Below, one piece after another: positions 53,710-62,220 of a stretch of 64,000 nucleotides of DNA. A model generated the notes under the pieces. The model saw nothing but the letters and a program-made list of their open reading frames with translations. It did no database searches and had not been told where the DNA came from. Each line of letters opens with the position of its first letter. Position 1 is the stretch's first letter. The position numbers were made by a program, and so were the translations under genes. The DNA is from a bacterium (GTDB lineage: Bacteria; Desulfobacterota; DSWW01): assembly GCA_028277985.1 (NCBI GenBank), contig JANQFG010000277.1:1-64000 (forward strand), read 5' to 3'.

Positions 53710-54651
53710 ATGAAGACAGGCGTGAGTGTCGTGATCCCTGCACGAAACGAATCGAGCCATATTGGCAGATGCATAGAAGGGATCAGGGCACAGGAAAGCG
53801 GCGAGGCGGAGATCTCCGACATCGTCGTCGTGGACAACGGGTCCACCGACGGGACAGCGGAGATTGCGGAGAGCCTGGGGGTTCGGGTGATCGGGCAGGC
53901 GACGGGTACGGTTGGAAGCCTCCGGAACCGAGGAGCGCGAGAGACGGAGGGCGATGTGATCGCCTTTCTGGACGGAGACTGCGTACCCGGAACCGGATGG
54001 CTTTCGGCAGCGGTTTCGACCCTTCGGGATGGGGGGGCTCAAGCTGCAGGCTCCTTCCACCAGATCCCGGAAGACTGTGGCTGGATCGGTCATGCCTATG
54101 GGATGATTCAGGAGGGAAGAAAAGAGGGGAATGCGAACTATATCCCATCCGGGAACATGATCATCTCCCGTGAGGCCTTCGAGGCCGTCGGAGGCTTCGA
54201 CGAGAGCCTTCGAACGAACGAGGATGTGGACCTGTGCCGGAGACTGGTCAGAAACGGCTATGGCATCTGCGTGAACCCGGACATTCGGTGCATGCACCTC
54301 GGGTCGCCTCAGGGGATCGGTGAGATGATCAGAAGAGAGGTTTGGCACGGGAGCCATACGTGGAAGGTATTCTGGAAGGACTTCAAGGGAGTGAGAAACC
54401 TGGGAATCGTTACCTTCAGTCTGGCGAACCTTTCGCTCTTGCTGCTCTGGACCGGCTCGATGGTGTACTGGATGCTGGGGGGGAGTTGGGCCCCTGCTCT
54501 CGTTTTTACTCTGGCATTCATCGGTTTGAGCGCATTTGTGGCCTTCAGGGATTGGAAGCGGGTACGCAGAGGATATCTCTCGATACTGTGCTATGTGATG
54601 CTGTATGGAATCTCGAGGGCGGTAGGCGTGTTTGGGTGGGTACGACGGTAA
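53710..54651 (+). CDS. Membrane-associated glycosyltransferase family 2
   Basis: The 313-residue protein has GT2 motifs GVSVVIPARNESSHIGRCIE, VVDNGSTDGTAEIAESLGVR and VIAFLDGDCVPGTGW (DxD), the segment NEDVDLCRRL (ED motif) and two C-terminal hydrophobic segments (LLLLWTGSMVYWMLGGSW). It would use an undecaprenyl-linked acceptor. The following gene starts 10 bases after its stop. Confidence 0.9.
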   Translation: MKTGVSVVIPARNESSHIGRCIEGIRAQESGEAEISDIVVVDNGSTDGTAEIAESLGVRVIGQATGTVGSLRNRGARETEGDVIAFLDGDCVPGTGWLSAAVSTLRDGGAQAAGSFHQIPEDCGWIGHAYGMIQEGRKEGNANYIPSGNMIISREAFEAVGGFDESLRTNEDVDLCRRLVRNGYGICVNPDIRCMHLGSPQGIGEMIRREVWHGSHTWKVFWKDFKGVRNLGIVTFSLANLSLLLLWTGSMVYWMLGGSWAPALVFTLAFIGLSAFVAFRDWKRVRRGYLSILCYVMLYGISRAVGVFGWVRR

Positions 54652-54661
54652 GGAGCGAGCG

Positions 54662-55552
54662 ATGAGTGAGCCATTCGTGAAATCCATCTTTCTGGTGCCG
54701 TGCTGTGATTCGGATCTCGACCGAATCGAGGACCTCCTGGAGAGCATTCGATACTTCAATGCGCGGGATTATCTGGTGGTATGTGTGAACGACTGCAAGG
54801 ACGAAGAGGCGATCCGGTTCATAGAGGAAAGGACGTCTTCGGATTTCGTTTCTTTCCGCCCTCACAGCGAGCCGGATTGGCGCAGGGATACCCGAGGCTC
54901 GCTGTTCTGCAAAAAATATCATTGCATAGACTACATTCTGGGCAGGTACAGGTTCGAGTACCTCGTCGGGGTGGATACGGATGCACTCTTCACGGGGCCT
55001 GACCTCATGGACCGAGTCGAGGCGTTCTTCAAGCGGTGCGACCCGAAGATCGGCCTCATCGGATCGTACAAGATCAGAGCGGACGGACAGAAGCGGGCCC
55101 GATGGAAATGGGCCTTGTACATGCTCTACCTGGCGTACGGTGTGCGCAAAATGCGGAGAAACCCGTTCTTCTGGAAGGAAATGGTTCCTGCGGCAAGAAG
55201 GAACGGCTACAAGCTGGGCGAGCATGTGCTCGGCGGGTCTTTCGTCTTCACCTATGAATGCTTGAAGAGCATGCTCGACCTGTTTCCGTATGAGGCGGTT
55301 CGGACCGATCGCTTACACGAGATCGAAATCAAGGATGATATCATCCTGAGTATGCTCGCATATTCTGCCGGCTACAGAATCGGCGATTTCGGCCGACCGG
55401 AAGACCCGATGGCGATTGCGCTTCGCTCTCTTCCTCTTGCAAAGGAGGAAATCACGAGAACCGGAAAGACGATCATTCACTCCGTGAAGAGCGGAAGAGA
55501 CGGTGAAAGCGAAGAGGACCTGAGAGGCTACTTCAAGAGCCTGCGGAGGTAG
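54662..55552 (+). CDS. Hypothetical protein with GT-A-like features
   Basis: The ~296-residue protein does not match a family I can name. It has an N-terminal strand SIFLVPCCDSDLDRIEDLLE, DYLVVCVNDCKDEEAIRFIE and a DxD-like LVGVDTDALFTGPDL, which suggest a GT-A fold; HVLGGSFVFTYECLKSML follows. ATG 54662 follows AGGAGCG. It sits between a GT2 gene and a deacetylase gene, so a role in polymer assembly is likely, but no activity can be assigned. Confidence 0.6.
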   Translation: MSEPFVKSIFLVPCCDSDLDRIEDLLESIRYFNARDYLVVCVNDCKDEEAIRFIEERTSSDFVSFRPHSEPDWRRDTRGSLFCKKYHCIDYILGRYRFEYLVGVDTDALFTGPDLMDRVEAFFKRCDPKIGLIGSYKIRADGQKRARWKWALYMLYLAYGVRKMRRNPFFWKEMVPAARRNGYKLGEHVLGGSFVFTYECLKSMLDLFPYEAVRTDRLHEIEIKDDIILSMLAYSAGYRIGDFGRPEDPMAIALRSLPLAKEEITRTGKTIIHSVKSGRDGESEEDLRGYFKSLRR

Positions 55553-55561
55553 GTTGCACAG

Positions 55562-56365
55562 ATGAAGCGTGGCCTGATGGGCAAGGTTGGGCGGGCCGGA
55601 GTCGCGGGGATCGCCTACCATGAGATCTGTCGCGACGGGGCGCCCCACAAGTACGCGGTGAGTGACGAAGACTTCGAGAGACAGGTGGGTCTGCTCGTCC
55701 GGATGGGATGCGAGTGCCTGACCATCGATGAGTTTTCAAGCCTCGACTCAGGGGAGAGAGGGGAGCCTGCGGCCTCACCGGTTCTGGTGACCTTTGACGA
55801 TGGCCATGTCTCGCATTACGAGGTTGCCCTTTCGGTGCTGGAACGGAACGGGGTGCGAGGGACCTTCTTCACGACAACGGACTGGATCGGAAGCACAGGA
55901 TACATGGACCGGGGTCAGCTGCTGCAGATGCACGAAGCAGGCATGTCCGTGCAGTCCCACGGGGCGAGTCACAGCTACCTGGACGGACTCGATACTGCCG
56001 GCCTACGGGAAGAACTCGGAGGGTCGAAGCGGGCGCTCGAGGACCTTCTCGGAGCAGAGGTGGAGTACATATCCTTTCCCGGTGGACGGTACAGCGACCG
56101 TGTTCTGGAAGTAGGCCGGGAAATGGGTTTCAAAGCGTTCGTTTCCTCCGACCCGTATGCGGTCAGAAGGGTGAAAGGCTCTCTTCTGGTCGGCAGAGTC
56201 ATGATCAAGCGGGGTCTGGGTGAGGACGGGTTCCGTTCGATCGCTTCTTGTCGCCCGGATCGGGTCAGGAGGGAGAAGCTCCTGTGGCATAGCAGAAGGT
56301 TGCTGAGGAGATGGATCGGCGATGAGAAGTACGGCCTGTTATGGAGACTATACGCCGGAAAGTAA
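55562..56365 (+). CDS. Polysaccharide deacetylase family protein
   Basis: The 267-residue protein has NodB motifs: AGIAYHEICRDGAPHKYAVS, VLVTFDDGHVSHYEVALS (motif 1), SVQSHGASHSYLDGLD (motif 2) and YISFPGGRYSDRVLEVG (motif 3). It has no signal peptide, suggesting action on a cytoplasmic or lipid-linked substrate, or a start annotated too late. It is the last gene of the plus arm of locus B. Confidence 0.9.
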   Translation: MKRGLMGKVGRAGVAGIAYHEICRDGAPHKYAVSDEDFERQVGLLVRMGCECLTIDEFSSLDSGERGEPAASPVLVTFDDGHVSHYEVALSVLERNGVRGTFFTTTDWIGSTGYMDRGQLLQMHEAGMSVQSHGASHSYLDGLDTAGLREELGGSKRALEDLLGAEVEYISFPGGRYSDRVLEVGREMGFKAFVSSDPYAVRRVKGSLLVGRVMIKRGLGEDGFRSIASCRPDRVRREKLLWHSRRLLRRWIGDEKYGLLWRLYAGK

Positions 56366-56542
56366 CCTCGTGTCGGATATTGCCTCTCGACTGCCTGCAG
56401 CACCCTCGAAAAAGCCTGCAGGTCATACCCCATGTGTGTAACTTGTCTGCGCATATTGTAATCCAAAGTCGTATGGGTATGGAGCCTGAAACAAGATCCT
56501 GTTGTCGTGGCGGGGTTCTTGTGGGGGGCGATTTTTCGTTGA

Positions 56543-56561
56543 CATCCAAGGTTGTTGGATG
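56543..56561. promoter_or_regulatory. Inverted repeat, possible enhancer-binding site
   Basis: CATCCAA (56543-56549) and TTGGATG (56555-56561) form a perfect 7-base inverted repeat around GGTTG. It lies about 65 bases upstream of the -24 box, a usual distance for a sigma-54 activator site. No family assignment is possible from one copy. Confidence 0.4.
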
Positions 56562-56624
56562 ATGGGTGCACGATCCAGCCGTCCCGGATGGATGGATCCG
56601 GCGGGGCGCAGCCGACACATACGG

Positions 56625-56641
56625 TTGGCACCAAGCTTGCA
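56625..56641 (+). promoter_or_regulatory. Sigma-54 promoter of IPT/beta-helix gene
   Basis: TTGGCACCAAGCTTGCA matches the sigma-54 consensus very closely: GG (56627-56628) and GC (56639-56640) are exactly ten bases apart, with TGGCAC and TTGCA intact. It lies ~60 bases upstream of the ATG at 56702, giving a ~50-base leader with AGGAG near the start. Confidence 0.8.
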
Positions 56642-56701
56642 CCAGGATGGATCTGGCCGGTCCATCATACATCCTGCGACCTACTTCATAGGAGAAAAGG
56701 A

Positions 56702-58561
56702 ATGATCAGAACAGTGCTCGTTTCCATAGCCATCGTCGTGCTTTCGACCACGTTGCCCTCTCTTGCCGGTGCTGCCGAGCCGGTGCTGTTCTTCTCCGAC
56801 CTCGTCGACGCCCCCAGGGTAGGGCTCACGGACGCGCAAGTCACGAATCAAGGTGCGATCATCACGATCTGGGGAAACAATCTGGGAACAACCCAAGGGA
56901 CCTCCAAGGTCTACGTCGGCAACGTCGAGGCTGCACACGTCTACTACTGGTGCAAGGCGGATGGAAACAGCGGCGGCGGCCCATCCGATATGTACACCTA
57001 CCACGGCATGCAGGAGATCGCCTTCGCCATCAATTCCTCGACCCCTACGGGCCAGCAGAAGATCAAGGTCCAGGTGGGCGGAACCTTTTCGAACGAGCTG
57101 GATATCTATATCCGGCCGGATGACCCGGCCGCCAATGCGATCTATTTCGTAAAGGCGAACGGCAGCGACAGCAATACAGGCTCGTGGTCGAGCCCCTGGA
57201 GAAGCCTGAATCACATCACGAGGCGAGGCGGGTCCCCCCTGAACGAAGGCGATACCATCTACGTGTGCGACGGCGTACAGGAGCCGGATGGATGGTTGAT
57301 TTTCGACATGAGGGGGGAGCCGAACAAGAGCATCTCCTTCGTCGCCTATCCGGGGGCGAATGTTCTGATCGATGAAGGTTGGGGTAACTACAACATGAAT
57401 GCGAGTCGGATCAATTTCTCGAAGTTGCGAAACAGAACCGACGATGGGAACGGTTTCTTCTCCTTCAATCGCGTCATCGGATGCACGTTCACGGACATCG
57501 TTTGCGCCACCGGGCAGAGCGCCGCTATCACGAGTACCTCCTATGTGGAAGGAGACACGTACCTGGGGAATTTCATCCATGATTTCGGAGGATCGTGCAC
57601 GAGCAAGCTCCACCACACCACCTACTTCACGAAAAGGAACCTGGGCAGGGCGGCCGAGCCGCTCGAGTTCGGTTGGAACGTGCTCAAGGACAACATAGCG
57701 CGCGTGGGACTCCACTTCTACGAAGAACACGCCTGCGAGGGGTACTCCGGTATCGTCAAGATTCATGACAACTTCGTCCTGAACCAGGTCGGTCCTGCAT
57801 TGGGATTGCAGGCCCAGGCATGCGACTCCGGCCACACCCTTTCCGGGACGTTCCATGTCTACAACAACGTCTTTGCCGAGACGGCGAGCGCCAACATCCT
57901 CCTTGCCGGGGATGAATGCACTGCAGACGTGAAGATATTCAACAACACGATCTACGCTTACGGTGATGGGCCCGGGGAATTCGACGACGTGGATCAGGCC
58001 GTGTTCGTGGCGGGCGACAATTACGCGGCCCACATGGGATGGCCTTTTGCCGGATCCTGGGAATTCAAGAACAACATCATCGTGGATAAATACAACGAAG
58101 ACTATTTTCACTCCTACTACTGCTGCAAGGGGCTCACGAGCGCTTCGAACAACATCTGGTATCATGGGGGAGACGGGACGCCCTCAGGGGTGCCTCCATG
58201 GGACAGCTCTCCTTTGACCGGGAACCCCCAGCTGATCGATCCGGCAGGAGGCAATTTCCGCGTGCCCCAGTCCAGTCCCGCGGTGGACAGCGGCACCTCA
58301 GTCGTCAGTTCTGTAGTGCCCCGGGACCTTGCCGGCAACCGGAGGCCGATGGACGGCAATGAGAGCGGGACCGCAGAGTACGACATCGGCCCCTATGAAT
58401 ACGATGGCGATGTGATCGTCGACACCATCCCCCCGAATGAGCCGCAGAACCTGGTTGTGTCCGTGTGTGGGGACGGTGTGAAACAAAGCACCGAGGCATG
58501 CGATCTCGCTGACGATGCGGCCTGCCCCGGGCAGTGCAGGACGGACTGCACCTGCCCGTGA
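56702..58561 (+). CDS. Secreted IPT-domain and beta-helix protein
   Basis: The ~619-residue protein has a signal peptide (VLVSIAIVVLSTTLPSLAG). An IPT/TIG-like domain follows (VTNQGAIITIWGNNLGTTQG, then a Ca-site-like VQVGGTFSNELDIYIRPDD). Next is a beta-helix that starts IYFVKANGSDSNTGSWSSPW and runs to about residue 560. After the beta-helix come a proline-rich stretch DTIPPNEPQNLVVSVCG and a cysteine-rich end (CGDGVKQSTEACD ... CRTDCTCP) resembling Cys-rich modules of myxobacterial surface proteins. It is likely an exported matrix or carbohydrate-binding protein. The proline-rich stretch resembles the tails of the proteins at 23427 and 61981, but here it is followed by the Cys-rich module. 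Confidence 0.82.
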   Translation: MIRTVLVSIAIVVLSTTLPSLAGAAEPVLFFSDLVDAPRVGLTDAQVTNQGAIITIWGNNLGTTQGTSKVYVGNVEAAHVYYWCKADGNSGGGPSDMYTYHGMQEIAFAINSSTPTGQQKIKVQVGGTFSNELDIYIRPDDPAANAIYFVKANGSDSNTGSWSSPWRSLNHITRRGGSPLNEGDTIYVCDGVQEPDGWLIFDMRGEPNKSISFVAYPGANVLIDEGWGNYNMNASRINFSKLRNRTDDGNGFFSFNRVIGCTFTDIVCATGQSAAITSTSYVEGDTYLGNFIHDFGGSCTSKLHHTTYFTKRNLGRAAEPLEFGWNVLKDNIARVGLHFYEEHACEGYSGIVKIHDNFVLNQVGPALGLQAQACDSGHTLSGTFHVYNNVFAETASANILLAGDECTADVKIFNNTIYAYGDGPGEFDDVDQAVFVAGDNYAAHMGWPFAGSWEFKNNIIVDKYNEDYFHSYYCCKGLTSASNNIWYHGGDGTPSGVPPWDSSPLTGNPQLIDPAGGNFRVPQSSPAVDSGTSVVSSVVPRDLAGNRRPMDGNESGTAEYDIGPYEYDGDVIVDTIPPNEPQNLVVSVCGDGVKQSTEACDLADDAACPGQCRTDCTCP

Positions 58562-58690
58562 GAGATGGCCGTCCCGATCCGAAACGGATTCAGGGGTCTG
58601 GAGAAAGCTGAACAAGATCAGATAAATAGCCGACCTGCAATCAAGGCTTTCCAAAGCCAGGGGCTAAATGTAAATTCAATTGACAAATAG

Positions 58691-59290
58691 CCCCAAGCCG
58701 TCCAGTTGCTCAACCTTTCCCAGTTGGGTGCAGACTGTGGTATCACCCACAACACTGCCCGGGCTTGGCTCTCTGTTCTCGAAACCGGCTACGTTGTGTT
58801 CAGGCTGCCCCCTTTTCACAGCAGTCTCAAGAAACGGCTGGTCAAGACCCCCAAACTGCACTTCTACGATGCTGGTCTTCTCTGTTTTCTGCTTGGAATT
58901 CGGAGTCCCGACCAACTCGTCAATCACCCCATGCGCGGGGCTATCTTTGAGAGTTGGGCGGTCTCTGAGATTCTGAAGGCGCGTGCGCATCACGGGCTGC
59001 CCATGGACCTTTTCCATTTTCGCGACAGAAAAGGCTTCGAGGTGGATGTTGTTCTTGTTCGGGACCAGAAGCTGATGGCAGTGGAGATCAAGTCCGGTCA
59101 GACGATAGCCTCAGATTTCTTTGTATCGCTCGACCGGTTCGAGCAAGTTGCCGGCTCTGATCACAACCGAGCCCTCCTGGAAAAACTGCTTATCTACGGC
59201 GGCGATGTCGCGCAGCAAAGAAGTCAATCGAGGGTGATACCCTGGTCGGGTATCCATGGTCATGACTGGACAGGTATCAAAGGCGGTTAA
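58691..59290 (+). pseudogene. DUF4143/AAA ATPase, N-terminally truncated
   Basis: The ~199 residues match the C-terminal half of DUF4143 (AAA_14) ATPases: a winged-helix part (LSQLGADCGITHNTARAWLS), KRLVKTPKLHFYDAGLLCFL, and the nuclease-like FHFRDRKGFEVDVVLV followed by LMAVEIKSGQ. The P-loop ATPase half is missing; a stop codon (TAG at 58688) precedes the match in the same frame, and the flanking DNA shows no ATPase sequence. It is a remnant of a mobile or defence-type gene lying among secreted-protein genes, close to a tRNA-like remnant. Confidence 0.8.
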
Positions 59291-59370
59291 TCTGTCCATG
59301 ATCTTGCATTCGGCCATACAAGACCCTCGTCCACTTCACTCGCTTGGAATCCGAATAGAAACAGAAGAGG

Positions 59371-59396
59371 GCCACGGACTGTCCGTGGCGGGCTAG
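59371..59396. terminator. Rho-independent terminator-like hairpin
   Basis: GCCACGGA (59371-59378) and TCCGTGGC (59382-59389) form a perfect 8-base stem with a 3-base loop, followed by GGGCTAGTTTT. On the minus strand the stem is followed by a T/C-rich tract. It lies between the DUF4143 remnant and the end of the minus-strand hydrolase-like gene, so it may end either transcript. Confidence 0.5.
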
Positions 59397-59402
59397 TTTT
59401 CC

Positions 59403-59450
59403 TGGAGCCGGCGGGCGGGATCGAACCGTCGATCCTAGCTGATTACGAAT
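59403..59450 (-). pseudogene. tRNA-Thr(CGT) 3'-half remnant, attachment-site-like
   Basis: The reverse complement contains the anticodon region ATTCGTAATC (CGT at 59447-59445), GGATCGACGG, the T-loop TTCGATC (59425-59419) with stem CCGCC, the 3' acceptor strand CGCCGGC and TCCA. This is the 3' half of a tRNA-Thr. The 5' half does not pair: the stretch GGTGGGTGGAAGAG before it only loosely resembles a D-arm and anticodon stem, and one T-stem pair is mismatched (A-C). It is therefore not a working tRNA. tRNA 3' halves are common attachment sites of integrative elements. Confidence 0.6.
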
Positions 59451-59476
59451 CTCTTCCACCCACCTGCGACCGGGCG

Positions 59477-61981
59477 CTATGGAGTGATGACCGAATCGAT
59501 GCGCAGATTTTCCGGAGCGGCCGGGCCTTGCGTATCCGGTTCATCCGTCACGCTGAACGAGATCGTCAAACCGTCACCCGCGGTGCCTGTGCCGCCCGAC
59601 CCGCTGTAGGGGGTCGCGGTCAGTGTGTGATTGCCTGCGGAAGGTGTCCACGCAATGTAGTCCCCGCTCACGTCCCCGGCCAGTGCAAAGGGCGCCTGGC
59701 TCTCGGTCCGGTACTGGGGATTTCCATCATATCCGAAGACGACGCTTCCCACCGGTTCGGCGCCTGGGTTGGCTCGAACGTTCAGATTCGTCGTGGGGAG
59801 CGTTGTCAGATCGAGGCTTGCGCCGTTCGTGAGCTCCTGGATGTCTGAATCGGTATCCGCGTTCACGAGGGTGAAGCTCACGATTGCCGGGCCTGGGGGA
59901 CCTCCCTCGGGCCACACGAGAACGCTCAGTTCGTCCGTATCGGTATCATTCTGTGCATCCGTTACGGTAAGCCGGAACGTGTACGTCCCCTCCTCGAGAC
60001 CGGTGACAAGGGTCGAAGCGGTTTGAGGCGACTGCAGGCTTGCCTGTCCGCCGCTCACCTTTTCCCACAGGTAGGATACGATATCACCCTGACTCCCTGT
60101 ACCGTCGAGTGTTGTGGAATTGACTGGCAGTGTGATCGTTGAGGGTGTGGCAAGTGCAACAGCGCGCACTGCCGCTGGGTCGCCCAGACGAACCAGGGCC
60201 ACGGAGTCTCCCGAGAAAGGTGCCTGTCCGACGGAGACCGTGCCCGGACCCGTGATCATGCTGACGGTTCCGTTTTGCAGTGCGCCGCCCCCTCGGGGGT
60301 CGTACCAGAGAACCTCGTAGTCGCCGGCTTGGATGTTGAGTGTTGCACTGCCACCGTTTCTCAGATAGAGGGCGTAGATGTTGCCCGGGTCCGAGAAACA
60401 GTAGTTCGATCCGGAGACGAGGTCATCGCAATGGTTCATCGTATTGAAGGGCAGATAGGTGTGAAAGAATTCGAGGGCGTAGCGGGTCTGTTCCCACATG
60501 TTGTCTCGTGTGCGCCAGTCCTCGCAGGAGAGGTCGTCGTGGGGGTAGCTGTAACCGAAATAGTACTCCACCCCTCCACCGCCGCCCATCAGATTGCCCC
60601 ACAGCACGTCTTTTCGGATGTCGTCGTGGTTCGGATCGTTCGCGTCCGGCAGCACACCGATGGAATACGGCCCGATCTCGTCCGAATTGACGACCCACTT
60701 GTGCCCTGCCGCTGCGGAACGGTCCCTCCATTCCTTGGTCTGTCCATGGACCACACCGGGGACACTGGACTGAACCGATGGACCCTCCAGATTCGGAAAT
60801 CCCAGGAGCGGCGGGTAGACGACCTGCTGCTGGTTCGGATAAGTGTGGACAACGATCGGGTGGTCGTAGGGGTCGAGGCCCCGGATATGGTCGGCAAAGG
60901 CCTTTTGCTGGGCCGTGGTGTTCGTGTTCTCTTCACCGAGGTTCCAGACCAGGGCAGGGTGGTGACCGAATCGGGCGATCAGCTCTCGATAATAGAGCTT
61001 CCGCTCTGTCCCCAGTGTTCCCCCATCGAGCCCCTGATCGTTCTCGGTCTCCTGCGTGATGACGTGCAGCACGATCCCTTTCTGCGTCATGTGCGAGAAG
61101 ACGTTCTCCCACTGGGCCAGCTTGCTGACGTCGAACCTGAATTTCTCCGTGTGATCCGTCCACATCCAGACGTCGGCCCCGTCACCTCCGTCGACATTGT
61201 AGGTGAGGAAATAGACGACGTTCATGCCCTCTGAAGCGAGGTAGTTGAGGGCACCCAGGATTCCCTTCCCTTTGCCGCCCTGCCAGGTGGGATCTCCGGG
61301 TGACCAGTCTCCGATGTGAGCCGCGTAAGCGTGCAGAAAGCTTCCCCAGCTGTCGTAGGTTCCGTCGAATTCATGATAGCCGAGGAAATTCTCCGGGCTG
61401 TCCGCTCCTCCCTTCAGGTACCAATCGCCATTCTGAAAGCGGAAGTAGTGTTCGCCCACGTATTGCAGGAGTCCCTTGCCGCGGTGGTCGGGTGACGCCT
61501 TGTCCGTGTCGGCAATGACGAACGAGTCCGAGGCCCCATCGATGGATGGGTCGGCGGTGCCGGCCAGGGGATTGGAACTGACTGCCACATCGGTTCCCGA
61601 GCGAAACGAGGCGACGTAGGTCCAGGTGCCCACCTCCTCCGGAGTGAAGTGCACGCGCCAAGCGCTGCCTGAAGTGGCAGACGTCTCACCGGCGTTTCCG
61701 TCCGCCGCGAAGAAACCGGGAACGACGCGAGTCTTGCCGCTGCCCGCATGCGAGAACGTCACGTCGAGCCGATAGTCAAGGAACGGATTGGTCGGAGCGT
61801 CTTCCGAAGTGGAGGGGCCCTGGAATGTGATCGTTACCCGGTGCCATCGCTTCTGCTCGCCCGTGACCTCCCCCGGTGTTGCTGAGAACGAGGTTATGGG
61901 AAAGAGGAAGATGGATAGAGCGACCCAGGTCCAGAAGCTACCACGCAACTTGGGGAAATCCCTGAAGATTGTGCATTTCAT
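59477..61981 (-). CDS. Secreted DUF5060/glycoside hydrolase-like protein with PKD-type domains
   Basis: The ~834-residue protein has a signal peptide (WTWVALSIFLFPITSFSATP). A DUF5060 domain follows (KRWHRVTITFQGPSTSED and FTPEEVGTWTYVASFRSG), then a clan-A-like catalytic barrel (YFRFQNGDWYLKGGADSPEN, HHPALVWNLGEENTN with a possible acid/base Glu, KWVVNSDEIGPYSIG with a possible nucleophile). Ig/PKD-like domains come next (LWEKVSGGQASLQSPQTAST). It may trim or bind the locus polymer. It ends PAAPENLRIDSVITP. ATG 61981 follows GGGAGG. A sigma-54 promoter lies just upstream. Confidence 0.82.
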   Translation of the reverse strand: MKCTIFRDFPKLRGSFWTWVALSIFLFPITSFSATPGEVTGEQKRWHRVTITFQGPSTSEDAPTNPFLDYRLDVTFSHAGSGKTRVVPGFFAADGNAGETSATSGSAWRVHFTPEEVGTWTYVASFRSGTDVAVSSNPLAGTADPSIDGASDSFVIADTDKASPDHRGKGLLQYVGEHYFRFQNGDWYLKGGADSPENFLGYHEFDGTYDSWGSFLHAYAAHIGDWSPGDPTWQGGKGKGILGALNYLASEGMNVVYFLTYNVDGGDGADVWMWTDHTEKFRFDVSKLAQWENVFSHMTQKGIVLHVITQETENDQGLDGGTLGTERKLYYRELIARFGHHPALVWNLGEENTNTTAQQKAFADHIRGLDPYDHPIVVHTYPNQQQVVYPPLLGFPNLEGPSVQSSVPGVVHGQTKEWRDRSAAAGHKWVVNSDEIGPYSIGVLPDANDPNHDDIRKDVLWGNLMGGGGGVEYYFGYSYPHDDLSCEDWRTRDNMWEQTRYALEFFHTYLPFNTMNHCDDLVSGSNYCFSDPGNIYALYLRNGGSATLNIQAGDYEVLWYDPRGGGALQNGTVSMITGPGTVSVGQAPFSGDSVALVRLGDPAAVRAVALATPSTITLPVNSTTLDGTGSQGDIVSYLWEKVSGGQASLQSPQTASTLVTGLEEGTYTFRLTVTDAQNDTDTDELSVLVWPEGGPPGPAIVSFTLVNADTDSDIQELTNGASLDLTTLPTTNLNVRANPGAEPVGSVVFGYDGNPQYRTESQAPFALAGDVSGDYIAWTPSAGNHTLTATPYSGSGGTGTAGDGLTISFSVTDEPDTQGPAAPENLRIDSVITP

Positions 61982-62010
61982 CGATGCGATCCTCCCTGTG
62001 GGAATCAGAC

Positions 62011-62026
62011 GCAATCGCTGTGCCAA
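62011..62026 (-). promoter_or_regulatory. Sigma-54 promoter of hydrolase-like gene
   Basis: On the minus strand the sequence is TTGGCACAGCGATTGC, with GG and GC exactly ten bases apart and a perfect TGGCAC -24 box. It lies ~30 bases upstream of the start at 61981, giving a short leader of about 18 bases that begins just before GGGAGG. A direct repeat of TGTTTCAG (62061-62068 and 62071-62078) lies about 45 bases further upstream. Confidence 0.75.
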
Positions 62027-62060
62027 TGAACCGATCAAACGGCACGACCGGATGGACGAA

Positions 62061-62078
62061 TGTTTCAGGGTGTTTCAG
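62061..62078. repeat. Direct repeat, possible activator site
   Basis: TGTTTCAG occurs twice with a 10-base period (62061-62068, 62071-62078), i.e. on one face of the helix, upstream of the sigma-54 promoter. It is a candidate activator-binding site; no equivalent copy was found upstream of the other two sigma-54 promoters. Confidence 0.35.
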
Positions 62079-62220
62079 ACCTTGGCTAAGAACTCTATCC
62101 TGCTCGGGAATCGATGAGTCCTGACCCGGGACCCGGGGGCCGGGTAAGCCGGGGCACCGACCTGCGGGGAGACGAATCTGTCTGTGGGAAGAACAAAGTT
62201 GTAAGAGAATGCTGTAGGCC

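Larger units (their letters stand above)
56366..56701. other. Intergenic regulatory region upstream of IPT/beta-helix gene
   Basis: This ~336-base region lacks a gene. It contains a sigma-54 promoter (56625-56641), a 7+7-base inverted repeat (56543-56561) about 65 bases upstream of it, and a second inverted repeat CCTGCAG/CTGCAGG (56394-56400 and 56416-56422) without a T-run. A few direct copies of GGATGGAT also occur around 56588-56597. Confidence 0.5.

Noticed and set aside
59403..59475. Complete tRNA-Thr
   Set aside because: The anticodon stem and acceptor 5' strand cannot be formed from the sequence upstream, so it is only a remnant.
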